A stretch of 64,000 nt of DNA from Tengunoibacter tsumagoiensis (lineage in GTDB: Bacteria; Chloroflexota; Ktedonobacteria; Ktedonobacterales; Ktedonobacteraceae). Where the stretch lies: the NCBI RefSeq assembly GCF_003967535.1, contig NZ_BIFR01000001.1, forward strand, positions 5,239,168 to 5,303,167. The letters are read 5' to 3'. The notes under the pieces are model-generated. The model saw only the letters and a program-made list of their open reading frames with translations, had not been told where the DNA came from and searched no databases. Below are positions 1-8,745 of this stretch, piece after piece. A program made the translations under genes and the position numbers. Positions within the stretch are counted from its first letter, which is position 1, and each line of letters begins with the position of its first letter.

Positions 1-595
1 TCAACATATTGTCCCGATCAATATCATCACGGCGCTGGATGTCTTTAATCACAGCCTCAAGAGTCGGTAGAGCTGGATTATGCTCACCCAGGCGTTCTAA
101 TAATTCGGCATGACGCCTGCGAGCTCGCTCCTCCAGACTGGCCGTTAAATAGATCTTCATCTCCGCATCTGGCAAGACCACGGCTCCAATATCGCGCCCC
201 ACCATTACTACGCTTCCTTGTTCCGCCATTTTCCGCTGTTGTGCAATTAAGAGCGAGCGTACTTCAGGATGCGAGGAGACAGGCGAGACGGCTTGAGTAA
301 CGGCGGGGCTCCGAATCTCCCAGGTAATATCTCGTCCGTGGACCGTCACCGTATATTGACGGCCATCTGCAATCTCTGGCTTGCTAATCTTGACATTAGC
401 TCGCTGAGCCAGCTCACCCAGTGCACGCCCATCAGAAATATCAATATCCTCATGTAATGCAAGCCAGGCCACCGCCCGATACATAGCTCCAGTATCGACA
501 TAGAGATACCCCCAGAGCTGGGCGAGCCGTTCACCCACAGTACTTTTTCCAGAGCCAGCCGGCCCGTCTATCGCAATACAATGTGGCCCTTGCAT
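1..595 (-). CDS. cmk: cytidylate kinase, C-terminus cut by the window edge
   Basis: Phosphorylates CMP and dCMP to the diphosphates in cytoplasmic pyrimidine metabolism. The frame is open from the ATG at 595 to the window start (about 198 codons of an expected ~220). It begins MQGPHCIAIDGPAGSGKST, with the P-loop GPAGSGKST. Then come the CMP-kinase signatures YVDTGAMYRA and VGRDIGAVVLPDA, followed by the LID-like arginine-rich stretch EERARRRHAELLERLGE and RRDDIDRDN near the edge. In many bacteria cmk lies directly downstream of rluB. Here rluB (5033-5800) has the same orientation but lies 4.4 kb upstream, with accessory genes between. Family assignment is secure; the C-terminus is not visible. 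Confidence 0.95.
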   Translation of the reverse strand, partial: MQGPHCIAIDGPAGSGKSTVGERLAQLWGYLYVDTGAMYRAVAWLALHEDIDISDGRALGELAQRANVKISKPEIADGRQYTVTVHGRDITWEIRSPAVTQAVSPVSSHPEVRSLLIAQQRKMAEQGSVVMVGRDIGAVVLPDAEMKIYLTASLEERARRRHAELLERLGEHNPALPTLEAVIKDIQRRDDIDRDNML

Positions 596-955
596 GAATC
601 CTCCGCTTTATCGATGCTACTAATAACTGAAGAGGATTATATCATACTGGCCCCTTTTTGCGTGCATGAGATCAAGCATGTAAGCCAGTTGTGAGCTCAA
701 TTATACAAGATTTGTTCCACAATAGTTCATCAAAAGAAGCCTCAAAAACCGTCCACTACACACAGCCAGAACGGCCCAGGAGGTCATCTCAGGTGAGTCA
801 TCCTGGCCTTTTAAACTAATCTTCCAAATCAGGTTCTCTGAACGTTTATCCTATAACACTGCCAATCAGGCAGAGAAAATATAGATCCATACTTATTATA
901 AGTTATAAGATAGTATCGATCAAAACAGAATCAGAGAGAAAGAAGGCTACTTTAC
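596..955. other. intergenic stretch with an orphan hairpin
   Basis: This spacer between divergent cmk and the lipoprotein gene holds no convincing ORF. It has one hairpin at 773-808 (GGCC-C-AGGA pairing with TCCTGGCC, followed by TTTT at 809-812). It looks like a rho-independent terminator for plus-strand transcription, but no plus-strand gene lies upstream of it here. The segment at 880-925 is AT-rich and probably contains the lipoprotein promoter, though I cannot fix a clear -35/-10 pair. The AAGAAGG sequence 9 nt before the ATG at 956 is the likely ribosome binding site. Confidence 0.4.
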
Positions 956-1636
956 ATGAACCATCCCGCGATTAAATTATTAGTTATCGCACCATTTATA
1001 GGGACGCTACTCCTGTTAGTAACAGCTTGTGGACCCACTCCATCGCCATCTCCAACTACGACGGGTAGTGGAAACTATGGAACGAATCTGATCGTCAACC
1101 CTGGCGCGGAGAATGGCCCCAGTGATGCAAAGGCGGATAAACCAGTCAGCAAGATTCCTGGCTGGACCTTACATGGCGATCTTGATGTCGTACCCTATGG
1201 CGTAGATGGTGTCACGGCTGCCAGCGACCCCGGCCCTTCTGATCGTGGCAAGAACCTGTTCACCGGAGGTCCTGACAGCCCAATCATCAGTGCCTCACAG
1301 ACTATCGATATCTCTTCCGATAGTTCAGATATAGCGAAAGGTAGTGTCACCTATACCCTCTCCGGCTATCTTGGGGGATTTTCCGGCCAGGATGATAATG
1401 CGATACTGGCTGTCCAGTTTCAGGATACTTCAAATAAGGTACTAGCTCAGACGCAGATCGGTCCAATAAAAGCGGCTGACCGCCAGAATGCAACAGAATT
1501 ATTACAGCGTACAGCAACTGGCAAAATACCTGTAGGAACAGTCAAACTGGTCGTAACACTGACGATGAATCGCACAGATGGAGCCTATAATGATGGCTAC
1601 GCCGATAGCCTCTCCCTTATCCTCCAGAATGGGTAA
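956..1636 (+). CDS. secreted lipoprotein with a galactose-binding-like beta-sandwich
   Basis: 226 aa. An N-terminal hydrophobic segment (residues ~7-22) ends in the lipobox LVTAC, so Cys25 is the expected lipid-modified residue. A Ser/Pro/Thr-rich linker follows (TPSPSPTTTGSG). The rest resembles the family of extracellular proteins that open with NL(I/L)VNPGAE, continue with IPGWTLHGDLDVVPYG, and end with NDGYADSLSLIL. These are predicted carbohydrate-binding-type beta-sandwich domains often found alone or attached to surface enzymes. No catalytic residues are evident. It stands alone, divergent from cmk. RBS AAGAAGG is 9 nt before the ATG. The lipoprotein call is strong; ligand binding is inferred from fold resemblance. 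Confidence 0.75.
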   Translation: MNHPAIKLLVIAPFIGTLLLLVTACGPTPSPSPTTTGSGNYGTNLIVNPGAENGPSDAKADKPVSKIPGWTLHGDLDVVPYGVDGVTAASDPGPSDRGKNLFTGGPDSPIISASQTIDISSDSSDIAKGSVTYTLSGYLGGFSGQDDNAILAVQFQDTSNKVLAQTQIGPIKAADRQNATELLQRTATGKIPVGTVKLVVTLTMNRTDGAYNDGYADSLSLILQNG

Positions 1637-1801
1637 TTGACACGAACGATCTAAACAAGGGTGTTATCTCTTCTACAACCATCGCGTAAATAAAGAAACG
1701 AACCAGGACCGAAGCTCATTGAGAACCCATATAGTGGTTGTGAAGGGGCAATACCCATAGGGGTTGTGAGGGGGGCAATAAAATGTAGAGAGGATCATCA
1801 C

Positions 1802-1940
1802 GGCCATCATGAATGATGGGCCTTTGCATGATTTATGCGATAAATCGCAAATAACGAGCGATTTATCGCGTAAAGAGGTAGGGCCCATCATTTATGATGG
1901 CCGATGTGACCCACTCCACCTTGTTCCACCCTTATAACTT
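1802..1940. repeat. dispersed palindromic repeat, copy 1
   Basis: Outer arms at 1802-1822 and 1882-1902 are inverted copies built around CCATCAT..ATGATGG. They enclose a second inverted pair, GCGATAAATCGC and GCGATTTATCGC. The right flank (GTGACCCACTCC, then TTGTTCCACCCTTATAAC) is also shared with the copies at 4060-4340 and 11435-11600. A lone half-element lies at 1993-2013. There is no ORF of substance, so this is a non-coding repeat family rather than an insertion sequence. The 1637-2078 spacer contains nothing else recognisable. Confidence 0.8.
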
Positions 1941-2078
1941 CATTACCAAGACACGCTTTGGCCCTCTCTCCTTTAGGGTAAATGGTCTCTACGGCCCATC
2001 ATAAATGATGCCCGCGATGGTTTCCTCTGTGGCTGCATTATTTATATATACAGAAATGCAAAGCCTATACTATTTTCC

Positions 2079-2534
2079 TTAGAGCAGACTCCAATAATCT
2101 GCGGCAGCATCAGCGTTCTGCTCTGCTCCTTCAATTACTGAGACGATCTCATCTTCGGCTGAACGATAGTCGTGCACAGGTCTGGCTGGCTGGCTAGCAG
2201 CCGGGGCCTTCTGTACTGGCATAGTCTGACTGGGTTGGCGTTGGACCGGCGAATGGTTGGTTCCACTGGCTGAAGGCGCATTGGTCATAGGAGCTTGCTC
2301 GCGCGCATCACCTGGATTCTGTACAGCTGGAGCGCCCTTAGATACCTGCGCGACCGGATGCAGAACTCCCTCTGCTACCAGCTCGTAGTATTCCGTCAGA
2401 CGAAGGGCAATTAATTTGTCTGGTTGGTCTACCATATGGTGCTTTAATGCATCTTGCCAGAGTGCATCTAAGGCTGCAGAGTCCTTCAGCAAGCCAACTC
2501 TAAAGTACAGGAACTTTTCTGGTTCTTGCGACAT
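2079..2534 (-). CDS. ParR-like partner of the actin-like protein
   Basis: 151 aa, starting 32 nt downstream of the ParM-like stop and clearly in the same operon. Residues ~1-60 form a compact helical domain (LLKDSAALDALWQDALKHH, then KLIALRLTEYYELVAEG). A Pro/Ala/Gln-rich linker (~65-120) and an acidic C-terminal tail (AEDEIVSVIEGAE) follow. ParR adaptors of ParM systems have an N-terminal DNA-binding domain and a flexible C-terminus that caps filaments, so the layout fits. The primary sequence is too divergent to prove it. RBS-like AAGGCGG precedes the ATG. Role as ParR is inferred from position and architecture. Confidence 0.55.
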   Translation of the reverse strand: MSQEPEKFLYFRVGLLKDSAALDALWQDALKHHMVDQPDKLIALRLTEYYELVAEGVLHPVAQVSKGAPAVQNPGDAREQAPMTNAPSASGTNHSPVQRQPSQTMPVQKAPAASQPARPVHDYRSAEDEIVSVIEGAEQNADAAADYWSLL

Positions 2535-2566
2535 ACCGCCTTCTCTCTATAACTATGCATGCAATA

Positions 2567-3658
2567 CTATGCATTGGCGCCCGTCGTCTGTTGACGTTTT
2601 CGCATCAGCAAACGGCCAGCCAACAAACAATATCCAATTGGATTAGCATGAACTGGATCATTGGGCAATGAGAGATGGGGGATACGCTGCTTCAATACTT
2701 TGTGGAAGTAGAAGACGCCGCCACCAATATTCAGGATCGGACGGAAGCTGGCTGCTACCGCATCACGATCGCTTTGCCGCCAGGCCGAGGCTACGAAGGA
2801 GACGATCTCGCTTCCAACCTGCTCTACCGCCTCTTTGACCAGTGCATCCAGTTCATATGAGCTGATCATCTTACCATAAACGGCGATATCAGGATATTTT
2901 GTCTCACCGTTTGAGGCAAAGGCATACATGATCTCACGAGCTTCCAGCAATGAGAGGGAACGATCATATTTGCTCTCAAATGTGGTCATGAGCATCTGGG
3001 CCGCTGATTCTACACCAATCGGCTTACCCTTACAATATTCGGTGACAGGCACCTGACCACGCGAGACATAGAGGTCCGTGGTGCGCCCACCAATGTCAAT
3101 GACCGCGCTCTCGGTCGTCTTGCTTGAAAGAGCATCACCGTAGGCGATCAGTGCACCCGCACCTTCCATGACGACGGTCGCAACTTCGACGGTGACTCTT
3201 CTCCAAGTCTTGCCATCATCCAATGTAAAGACATGCGTGCCATCAAGCGCTGTTTTGATGTTGCTACGCAGGCTCATGTTCTTTATATACGTCTCAGCCG
3301 GCAGGCCCGTGACGACGTAAAGGCCAAATTCAGCATCGGGAATTAAAGAGGCTGCAATGGTTAACATTCCACGAAGGCTATATTTGCTCGCGTAACGCTG
3401 AATATCTCCACGACCATGATAGACATCTACGGATTGCTGAAGGGCCAGTTCTCCTACCGAATAGGCCATGGCCTCATCACGAAATTGAATTACATGCGCA
3501 TTAGATTGATCAACTTTGATGCCAAGATTCCGCATAGCATTAGTGTCAGCTTTGGCAAAGGCTGTTGGAATACTAAGTGTATGATTTTGTCCATTAATGA
3601 CCGTTACACCACCCATTTCCGCATTTCCAAAATCATGGCCATAAGGATACCATTTCAT
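2567..3658 (-). CDS. ParM-like bacterial actin
   Basis: 363 aa actin-fold ATPase of the ParM/StbA/Alp group, expected to form filaments that move or position DNA. Actin motifs are visible: phosphate-1 loop YGHDFGNAEMGG (residues ~6-17), phosphate-2 loop SAVIDIGGRTTDLYVSRG (~187-204), and adenosine motif RPILNIGGGVFYF (~310-322). Length is typical of plasmid ParM. The small ParR-like gene follows at once. No plasmid replication or mobilisation genes are in the window, and flanking genes are ordinary chromosomal ones. Start ATG has AAGGA about 10 nt upstream. Fold assignment is strong; segregation as its function is inferred. Confidence 0.85.
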   Translation of the reverse strand: MKWYPYGHDFGNAEMGGVTVINGQNHTLSIPTAFAKADTNAMRNLGIKVDQSNAHVIQFRDEAMAYSVGELALQQSVDVYHGRGDIQRYASKYSLRGMLTIAASLIPDAEFGLYVVTGLPAETYIKNMSLRSNIKTALDGTHVFTLDDGKTWRRVTVEVATVVMEGAGALIAYGDALSSKTTESAVIDIGGRTTDLYVSRGQVPVTEYCKGKPIGVESAAQMLMTTFESKYDRSLSLLEAREIMYAFASNGETKYPDIAVYGKMISSYELDALVKEAVEQVGSEIVSFVASAWRQSDRDAVAASFRPILNIGGGVFYFHKVLKQRIPHLSLPNDPVHANPIGYCLLAGRLLMRKRQQTTGANA

Positions 3659-3789
3659 AAAATAAGTTCCTTTCAGTGTCGCTGGATAAAAATAAATACA
3701 AGCGCTACATTGGTAAACGAACTAGAAGTTTTATCGTATCGCCTCTCCCCATTGTGGGGTATAGAAGAAAAGGGGAAATGGGCTTCTCT

Positions 3790-3819
3790 ATTTTACCAAA
3801 AAGTGTCATGTCATCCCAA
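3790..3819 (-). promoter_or_regulatory. candidate promoter of the parM-like operon
   Basis: On the minus strand there is TTGGGA (3814-3819), an 18-bp spacer, and TAAAAT (3790-3795), 132 nt before the actin-gene start. The leader contains the palindrome CCCCATTGTGGGG around 3747-3759. The -35 match is weak. I looked for short direct repeats that would mark a parC-type centromere in 3659-4056 and saw none. That stretch is otherwise AT-rich and featureless. Confidence 0.35.
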
Positions 3820-4059
3820 TTCTCGTATTATCTAGTTAAAAAGTACTAGTGACTATTGGAATACCGTTCAATCATGTTGGCAAATTTTTCATATTTTTTG
3901 ATAGAGATAAACGTTTAAAATAAAAAAAATTATTCCACATCTTTTATCGATAAACTGCTATTTCTACTCTGGTACTCTATAAATCTGCCCACGTTATGGC
4001 ATGTGTTTCATTAACAAGGCAATTTTTTGGCTCTCACCCCCCTGAGATAGCAAAAAAAA

Positions 4060-4340
4060 CATGAATGATGGACCTTCACTCATTTCATGCAATAAATACA
4101 CATCAAGATCTATTTATCGCATAAGCGTGTAGGGCCCATCATTCATGATGGCCGCCGTGACCCATTCCACCCTGTTCCACTTTCATAACCACTACAAAGG
4201 GTGCTCCACGGCAACGGTCTCGCCTGACCCCTCTCTTTCTGCACATACGCCATCATTCATGATGGCCGCCGTGACCCATTCCACCCTGTTCCACTCTCAT
4301 AACCACCACAAAGGATGCACTACGGCAACGATCTCACTTT
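4060..4340. repeat. dispersed palindromic repeat, copy 2, with tandem duplication of its right flank
   Basis: Left arm near 4060-4073 and right arm near 4133-4153 enclose TGCAATAAATAC/TATTTATCGCAT-type inner arms, as in the copy at 1802. The right arm plus flank (CCATCATTCATGATGG, GTGACCCATTCC, CTGTTCCACT, CATAACCAC) is repeated again 114 bp downstream (4137 and 4251 are equivalent positions). The 99-codon open frame across it is only a translation of the repeat. Confidence 0.8.
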
Positions 4341-4390
4341 GTCTCTTCTTTATGTTATGCCCATGCCATGCCGGAGGCAGCGATATATGG

Positions 4391-4846
4391 TTACCTCGTG
4401 TATTCTACTTTGCCACCATGGCCTTCTACAATATTCTTGATTGACAGCAATGATTTCTCCAGTCCCTCGACGATGGTTGAGTCCTGACTACCTGTCTGCT
4501 GAGCCAGTTCTTTACTCATGCCTGGCAATGGATCAAAGGTGAGATGGACCGTTACTTGAGAAGGTCCATGATCATCTGCCCCCTGACACTCGAGCCAGCC
4601 ACTGTATTTCTCTTCTCCATCTGATCCCCACTCCATGCGATGTCGGGCGGGATCTGTGCGAAAATAGCCGTCTGCATCGTAAGAGTGTCCATGAGCAGTG
4701 CCCTGCACTCGAACATGTTCTCCCTGCTGCGGCATGGCCTTTTTCGTGGTAGGTACATACTGTGGCAGGTTACGAAGGTTTAATACGAATTCCTCTATCT
4801 TTTTACGCGGGGCTTGAATTGTAATTGTTTTTTCGTATTCACCCAT
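4391..4846 (-). CDS. SRPBCC (START-like) family protein
   Basis: 151 aa, a size typical of single-domain polyketide cyclase/dehydrase-like SRPBCC proteins, which form a helix-grip fold with a hydrophobic cavity. The N-terminus YEKTITIQAPRKKIEEFVLNLRNLPQYVP is the classic beta1-alpha1-alpha2 opening (IxAPxxxVfxfvxdxxnlPxf). The middle has the alternating strand pattern (ADGYFRTDPARHRMEWGSDGEEKYSGWLECQ), and a long C-terminal helix spans ~118-142. No signal peptide or membrane segment. It stands alone between a repeat element and rluB. The ATG has GAAGAGG about 10 nt upstream. Ligand unknown. Confidence 0.75.
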   Translation of the reverse strand: MGEYEKTITIQAPRKKIEEFVLNLRNLPQYVPTTKKAMPQQGEHVRVQGTAHGHSYDADGYFRTDPARHRMEWGSDGEEKYSGWLECQGADDHGPSQVTVHLTFDPLPGMSKELAQQTGSQDSTIVEGLEKSLLSIKNIVEGHGGKVEYTR

Positions 4847-5032
4847 AATGTTTGGACCTCTTCTTTCCTACTGACAGATGTGGCTGACACTCAACTATGC
4901 TCACCGTTTCTGCCTATAGAAAGACACAGAGGCTCAAACTTTGCAAACACAACCCTGACATAGCACCTCGCAACAGAAGAGAAAGCATGTCACACGAATA
5001 GATCATATTGAATACCAGAGCTACTGCCCAAT

Positions 5033-5800
5033 TCAAGCTTCGCCAGCCTGAAGCAGGTGTTGAACTTCAGCATCTGTCAGATAGCGCCATTTGCCAGTAG
5101 GGACATTATTAAGGGTTAAGGGGCCAACTCCGACGCGTGAGAGTTGGAGGACAGGATAACCCACAGCTTGTAGCATACGGCGTACCTGGCGCTTTCGACC
5201 TTCATGAATAGTGAGCGCCAGCCAGCTATCCTGCTCATTCCGTTTCAGGATGCGTACACGAGCTGGTGAGGTGTGGTGCCTTCCACCATCATCCTCTACA
5301 ATATCAACTCCCTGCTCAAGGGCGGCCAGAGCACGACCATCCGGACAGCCCTGTACACGCGCTTCATAATGCTTTTCCATTGAGTAACGAGGGTGCGAGA
5401 GTCGAAGCGCAAATTGCCCATCATTGGTCAATAACAATAAACCACTGGTGTCACGATCCAGACGACCTACCGGATAAACACGCAGTTGCCTCAGTTCAGC
5501 AGGTAACAGATCCAGTACTGTAGGCCGCCCCTCGGGATCAGAGGCTGTACTAACATAGCCAGCTGGCTTATGGAGAAGGAGATAAACCTGTTTTGTACCG
5601 GATGTGATAAGCTTGCCATCCACACGCACTTGATCGCTCTCAGGATTAATGCGCGATCCCTGCTGTGTCACCGTTACGCCATTTACTTCAACGCGTCCAG
5701 CACTGATAAGCTCTTCGGCATGCCTGCGTGAAGCTACTCCTGCATGAGCAAGAAAACGCGCTAAACGCTCTTCGCTGACTCCATTGTTCTGTTCACTCAT
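5033..5800 (-). CDS. rluB: 23S rRNA pseudouridine synthase, RluB/RsuA family
   Basis: 255 aa. An N-terminal S4 RNA-binding domain (residues ~11-70: RLARFLAHAGVASRRHAEELI, then GRVEVNG) precedes a pseudouridine synthase domain. The catalytic motif is VGRLDRDTSGLLLLTNDG, with Asp115 as nucleophile. The KHYEARVQG and GRKRQVRRMLQAVGYPVLQLSR motifs of the RluB/E/F and RsuA group follow. Expected to isomerise a uridine in 23S rRNA helix 89, as RluB does. Its start overlaps the end of the DUF2851 gene by 8 nt, so the two are probably translationally coupled. scpA/scpB, the frequent upstream neighbours, are not here. Confidence 0.88.
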   Translation of the reverse strand: MSEQNNGVSEERLARFLAHAGVASRRHAEELISAGRVEVNGVTVTQQGSRINPESDQVRVDGKLITSGTKQVYLLLHKPAGYVSTASDPEGRPTVLDLLPAELRQLRVYPVGRLDRDTSGLLLLTNDGQFALRLSHPRYSMEKHYEARVQGCPDGRALAALEQGVDIVEDDGGRHHTSPARVRILKRNEQDSWLALTIHEGRKRQVRRMLQAVGYPVLQLSRVGVGPLTLNNVPTGKWRYLTDAEVQHLLQAGEA

Positions 5801-6998
5801 AGATTAAATTTCCCCGTGTATGTAAGATGCACAGCTCACAACGCTTCTCCTGGCACGTTTGCTGATAGATATAATGCAGGCCCTGTTGCCGGATACTCAA
5901 CGGTGGTTCACGATAAAGCTGAAGCTGTCGAGCCATTAACCGTGTAATACGATTTGAGGAGAGCCCTGGATGGAGACTGTAATACGCCTGAGCTCGCTCA
6001 ATCAGAATGGGCTGGCCCTCAATCAGACCAACCCCCAAGGCAAAGGGTAGTAGCACATTGCAAATCAGTATATCAGTTCGCGCAAGGCTAAGTCCGGCGC
6101 TACTAAAAAAGCGCCGGAGCGCATGCAGCCCCTCCAGGGATGGTGCAGAGGGTGAAGTGAGGAGTATTCGGGCGATCTCAGGCCAGCAACCCCGCTCCCG
6201 CCATTGCTTTAACAGGGTCTGTAAGACCTGCAAACGGTGTATGTCGAGGGGCTCTGGTTCACCTTGAGGGGCGGGCAGGATCTTTTCTTGCCCCAGCAGG
6301 TAGCGGCCAAACGCTTGAAACAGAGCCCGATCTCGCCCATATCCCAATCCTTCAGCAATCGCTGACCAGAGACATAGATCGTAGCGATGTCCTGGCGCTT
6401 CTGGCCGCTCCAGGGAGTGGAGCTGCTCTACATAGGCATGAGCTTTTTGTTCCAATCTCAACTGACCCGCTCGCAGAAGTAAGCGCAACAGATCTGCATT
6501 CCCAGGCTGGTGACAGGGCCAGACGCTTTGTCTGGATCTCATCTCTACACTTGTATTGGGCCAGACGCTTTGTTTGGACACAGTCTCTAAACTTGTCTGT
6601 GGAAGATCCTGAAGCGAACAAAGCGGCACAATCATTCCGTCCTGCCTCCTCGTTGGCCTCCTGGTATCACAAATCAGGACTACATGAAGCATGACTCGAT
6701 TGTAACGTGGATCATACTGATGATGATGAGCTTCCCAATCGCTCGCTCGCACATGAAATTCGATATCTCCAGTTAAACGCTGCGATGAGGCATAGGGTGG
6801 CGTACAGGTGACGAGGACAGCATCACGCACATCTGGCCCCTCCGACCCACCAGGATAGCCTGCAAAGAGCAATTGATACCTCTCACCATTGCTTAACGGA
6901 AGAAGACAACCAGATGCCAGGTGCCACCAGCGGTCAGCAACCTCTTGCTCATATGGTTGCTTAGGAGAACAGATGAAATGATAGCTCGCTTCGATCAA
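5793..6998 (-). CDS. DUF2851 family protein
   Basis: 401 aa cytoplasmic protein. The family signature is clear: LLFAGYPGGSEGPDVRDAVL followed by LTGDIEFHVRASDWEAHHHQ and DPRYNRVMLHVVL (residues ~45-110), plus a C-terminal segment rich in Cys/His/Gln (ISIRQQGLHYIYQQTCQEKRCELC). Function is unknown; distant nuclease-like features have been suggested for the family, but I cannot support activity from this sequence. Odd feature: residues ~133-160 contain a 14-residue tandem duplication ending in QSVWP (6517-6558 and 6559-6600), in frame, where the DNA also forms a CCAGAC..GTCTGG palindrome. Overlaps the upstream coiled-coil gene by 4 nt (ATGA) and rluB by 8 nt. Confidence 0.8.
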   Translation of the reverse strand: MIEASYHFICSPKQPYEQEVADRWWHLASGCLLPLSNGERYQLLFAGYPGGSEGPDVRDAVLVTCTPPYASSQRLTGDIEFHVRASDWEAHHHQYDPRYNRVMLHVVLICDTRRPTRRQDGMIVPLCSLQDLPQTSLETVSKQSVWPNTSVEMRSRQSVWPCHQPGNADLLRLLLRAGQLRLEQKAHAYVEQLHSLERPEAPGHRYDLCLWSAIAEGLGYGRDRALFQAFGRYLLGQEKILPAPQGEPEPLDIHRLQVLQTLLKQWRERGCWPEIARILLTSPSAPSLEGLHALRRFFSSAGLSLARTDILICNVLLPFALGVGLIEGQPILIERAQAYYSLHPGLSSNRITRLMARQLQLYREPPLSIRQQGLHYIYQQTCQEKRCELCILHTRGNLIYE

Positions 6999-8101
6999 GT
7001 CGCCTCGCTTGCTTCGGACAAAAGAGACTCTTCGCTTTCTCGCTGAGATTCTTCTGCCAGACGGCTCTCTGGTGCCTGCACTTCTAATGGCTCATTCACC
7101 TCTGGCGAGCTTAGATCTAGCTCAGTGAGACCTAACATGGCATGTGAGTATGTTTCACTTTCAGCGTCAGTCTGCTCGCTTGGGGCTACAACTTCTGGAG
7201 CACACACAAGAGACGCTTGTGAGAGGTGACCCTGCAAAAGCAGGTGCAGATGCTCAAGTTCTAACTCAGTCGTCTTCATTGCCCAGGTTGCGTTCTCTCC
7301 ACATAACGTTCCATCTTCCACCACACCACGCACAAGATCGATCATCAGTTCTGTCTGACGCAATAATAAGCGCAGCTTCAGGATACGTTTCTGTTCGTCA
7401 GCATCAATCTGTCCGTTCCACTGGCTATATTGTGGGGGAGGAAATGACAATGGCTCTCTTTTCAACGCTCTAATCATCTCGCTGACATGAGCAAGCAACT
7501 GGTCTTCGTCAGGCTCCTCTTCGTCGGATGGTGGGAACGCTCCCTGGAGGTCCGCTGGCTCTTCATCTGCGATCGCTTCGGGTTCAAGTACTGAGAGCAA
7601 TTGCTCCACTATAGATGCTGAACGTAGGGCCTCTTGCGCAAAAAATTGCGCTGCTTCCGCCTCATGTTGCGTTTCTGCCAGCTCATCCAGAATGTGACGA
7701 CCTGCAAACATTTTCTCAATTCGCTCGCTGGCCTCAAGCACACGCTCAGAGGCAACATAAGCGGCCCTTTCAGCTACAATCGCAATCGCATGAGCATCTT
7801 CCAACAATTGACGAGCTTGTTGTAAATGGGGAGGCTCTTGATACTGGACATTGTCTCTCTCTACTGACGCAGTAGCAGGCTCGACAGTCTGCTTAACAGC
7901 CTCTGCCTCTGGATCGTCTAGCAACAGCAAAACCTCTTGCAGCTTCGCTTCAAGCTTCTGGACGCGAGCAGTCTTTTTTTGCAAACGCCTCGCCGCCCAC
8001 TCTTGCTCTTCACGAGCCTCTTGTAAACGCTCAAGCAGACAAACTTTCTTCTTAGCCAATTTCTTCTGCTCCGAGAGAAGTGTGACCTCTTGTTTCGTCA
8101 T
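6995..8101 (-). CDS. acidic coiled-coil protein of unknown function
   Basis: About 368 aa. I place the start at the ATG at 8101 because GGAGG lies 11 nt before it; the upstream in-frame codon at 8146 has no such site. Residues ~1-60 are a Lys/Glu/Gln-rich coiled coil (EQKKLAKKKVCLLERLQEAREEQEWAARRLQKK). Further helical segments lie at ~95-165 and ~215-290, and a Glu/Ser-rich tail follows. No transmembrane segment and no recognisable enzyme motif. It heads the three-gene run coiled-coil/DUF2851/rluB with 4-nt and 8-nt overlaps. It occupies the place where scpA/scpB often precede rluB, but the sequence does not look like either. Function not assigned. Confidence 0.6.
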   Translation of the reverse strand: MTKQEVTLLSEQKKLAKKKVCLLERLQEAREEQEWAARRLQKKTARVQKLEAKLQEVLLLLDDPEAEAVKQTVEPATASVERDNVQYQEPPHLQQARQLLEDAHAIAIVAERAAYVASERVLEASERIEKMFAGRHILDELAETQHEAEAAQFFAQEALRSASIVEQLLSVLEPEAIADEEPADLQGAFPPSDEEEPDEDQLLAHVSEMIRALKREPLSFPPPQYSQWNGQIDADEQKRILKLRLLLRQTELMIDLVRGVVEDGTLCGENATWAMKTTELELEHLHLLLQGHLSQASLVCAPEVVAPSEQTDAESETYSHAMLGLTELDLSSPEVNEPLEVQAPESRLAEESQRESEESLLSEASEAT

Positions 8102-8299
8102 TGGTTTATGATCCTCCAGGATGACAGGGCTGACAGGCCCTATCATCGCTTGATCAAGCTGTCTCGATAGTTTGATGTCTATGACATTCCTACTTTTCCA
8201 AACTCAACTGCGAGGGCGAGTCCTTGATATCTTGATCTATCTTACGATGATATCGATCCAAACATCCACTCATCTACCAACATATGATGACCCGTAAGA

Positions 8300-8745
8300 G
8301 TCTCTTTCCTCTTCCCCCAGTTCCACAATGCTCGCCCCTCCATGGCTTAACGAGAACATGGGCTATGGTGAGGCTGGCGTTGCAGAAGCTTCACGATCAG
8401 GAAGGAGACAAGCTACCTTCCCTACTTGTTCTGTCTATTTTTATCGAAAATAGATGTTCAAGCCCATTAAGATATTTCAAGTAGGGAAAGCCGCTTGTCT
8501 CTTTCCTCTCTTCCCACTCCACAATGCTCGCCCCTCCATGGCTTAACGAGAACATGGGCTATGGTGGGGCTGGCATGGTGGAAGCTTCACGATTTGGAAG
8601 GAGACAAGCTACCTTCCCTACTTGTTCTGTCTATTTTTATCGAAAATAGATGTTCAAGCCCATTAAGATATTTCAAGTAGGGAAAGCCGCTTGTCTCTTT
8701 CCTCTCTTCCCACTCCACAATGCTCGCCCCTCCATGGCTCAATGT
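8300..8745. repeat. array of ~196-bp palindrome-bearing tandem repeats (array 1)
   Basis: Two full copies and a partial third; the landmark CTCGCCCCTCCATGG recurs at 8331, 8528 and 8723. Inside each unit a ~29-bp arm (starting GGAAGGAGACAAGC and ending CCTACTTG) is the inverted counterpart of a second arm (CAAGTAGGG...CTTGTCTC). The ~49-bp centre between them contains its own hairpin, TCTATTTT/AAAATAGA. The same arm sequences make up the array at 24213-24900. Small open frames across it are translations of the repeat. Confidence 0.85.

Noticed and set aside
2567..3658. MreB or FtsA
   Set aside because: Length, motifs and the small downstream partner fit the ParM/Alp group; FtsA is present elsewhere in the window and the MreB signature sequences are absent.
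4145..4444. 99-codon frame over the duplicated flank of the palindromic element
   Set aside because: Repeat translation; overlaps the SRPBCC gene end.
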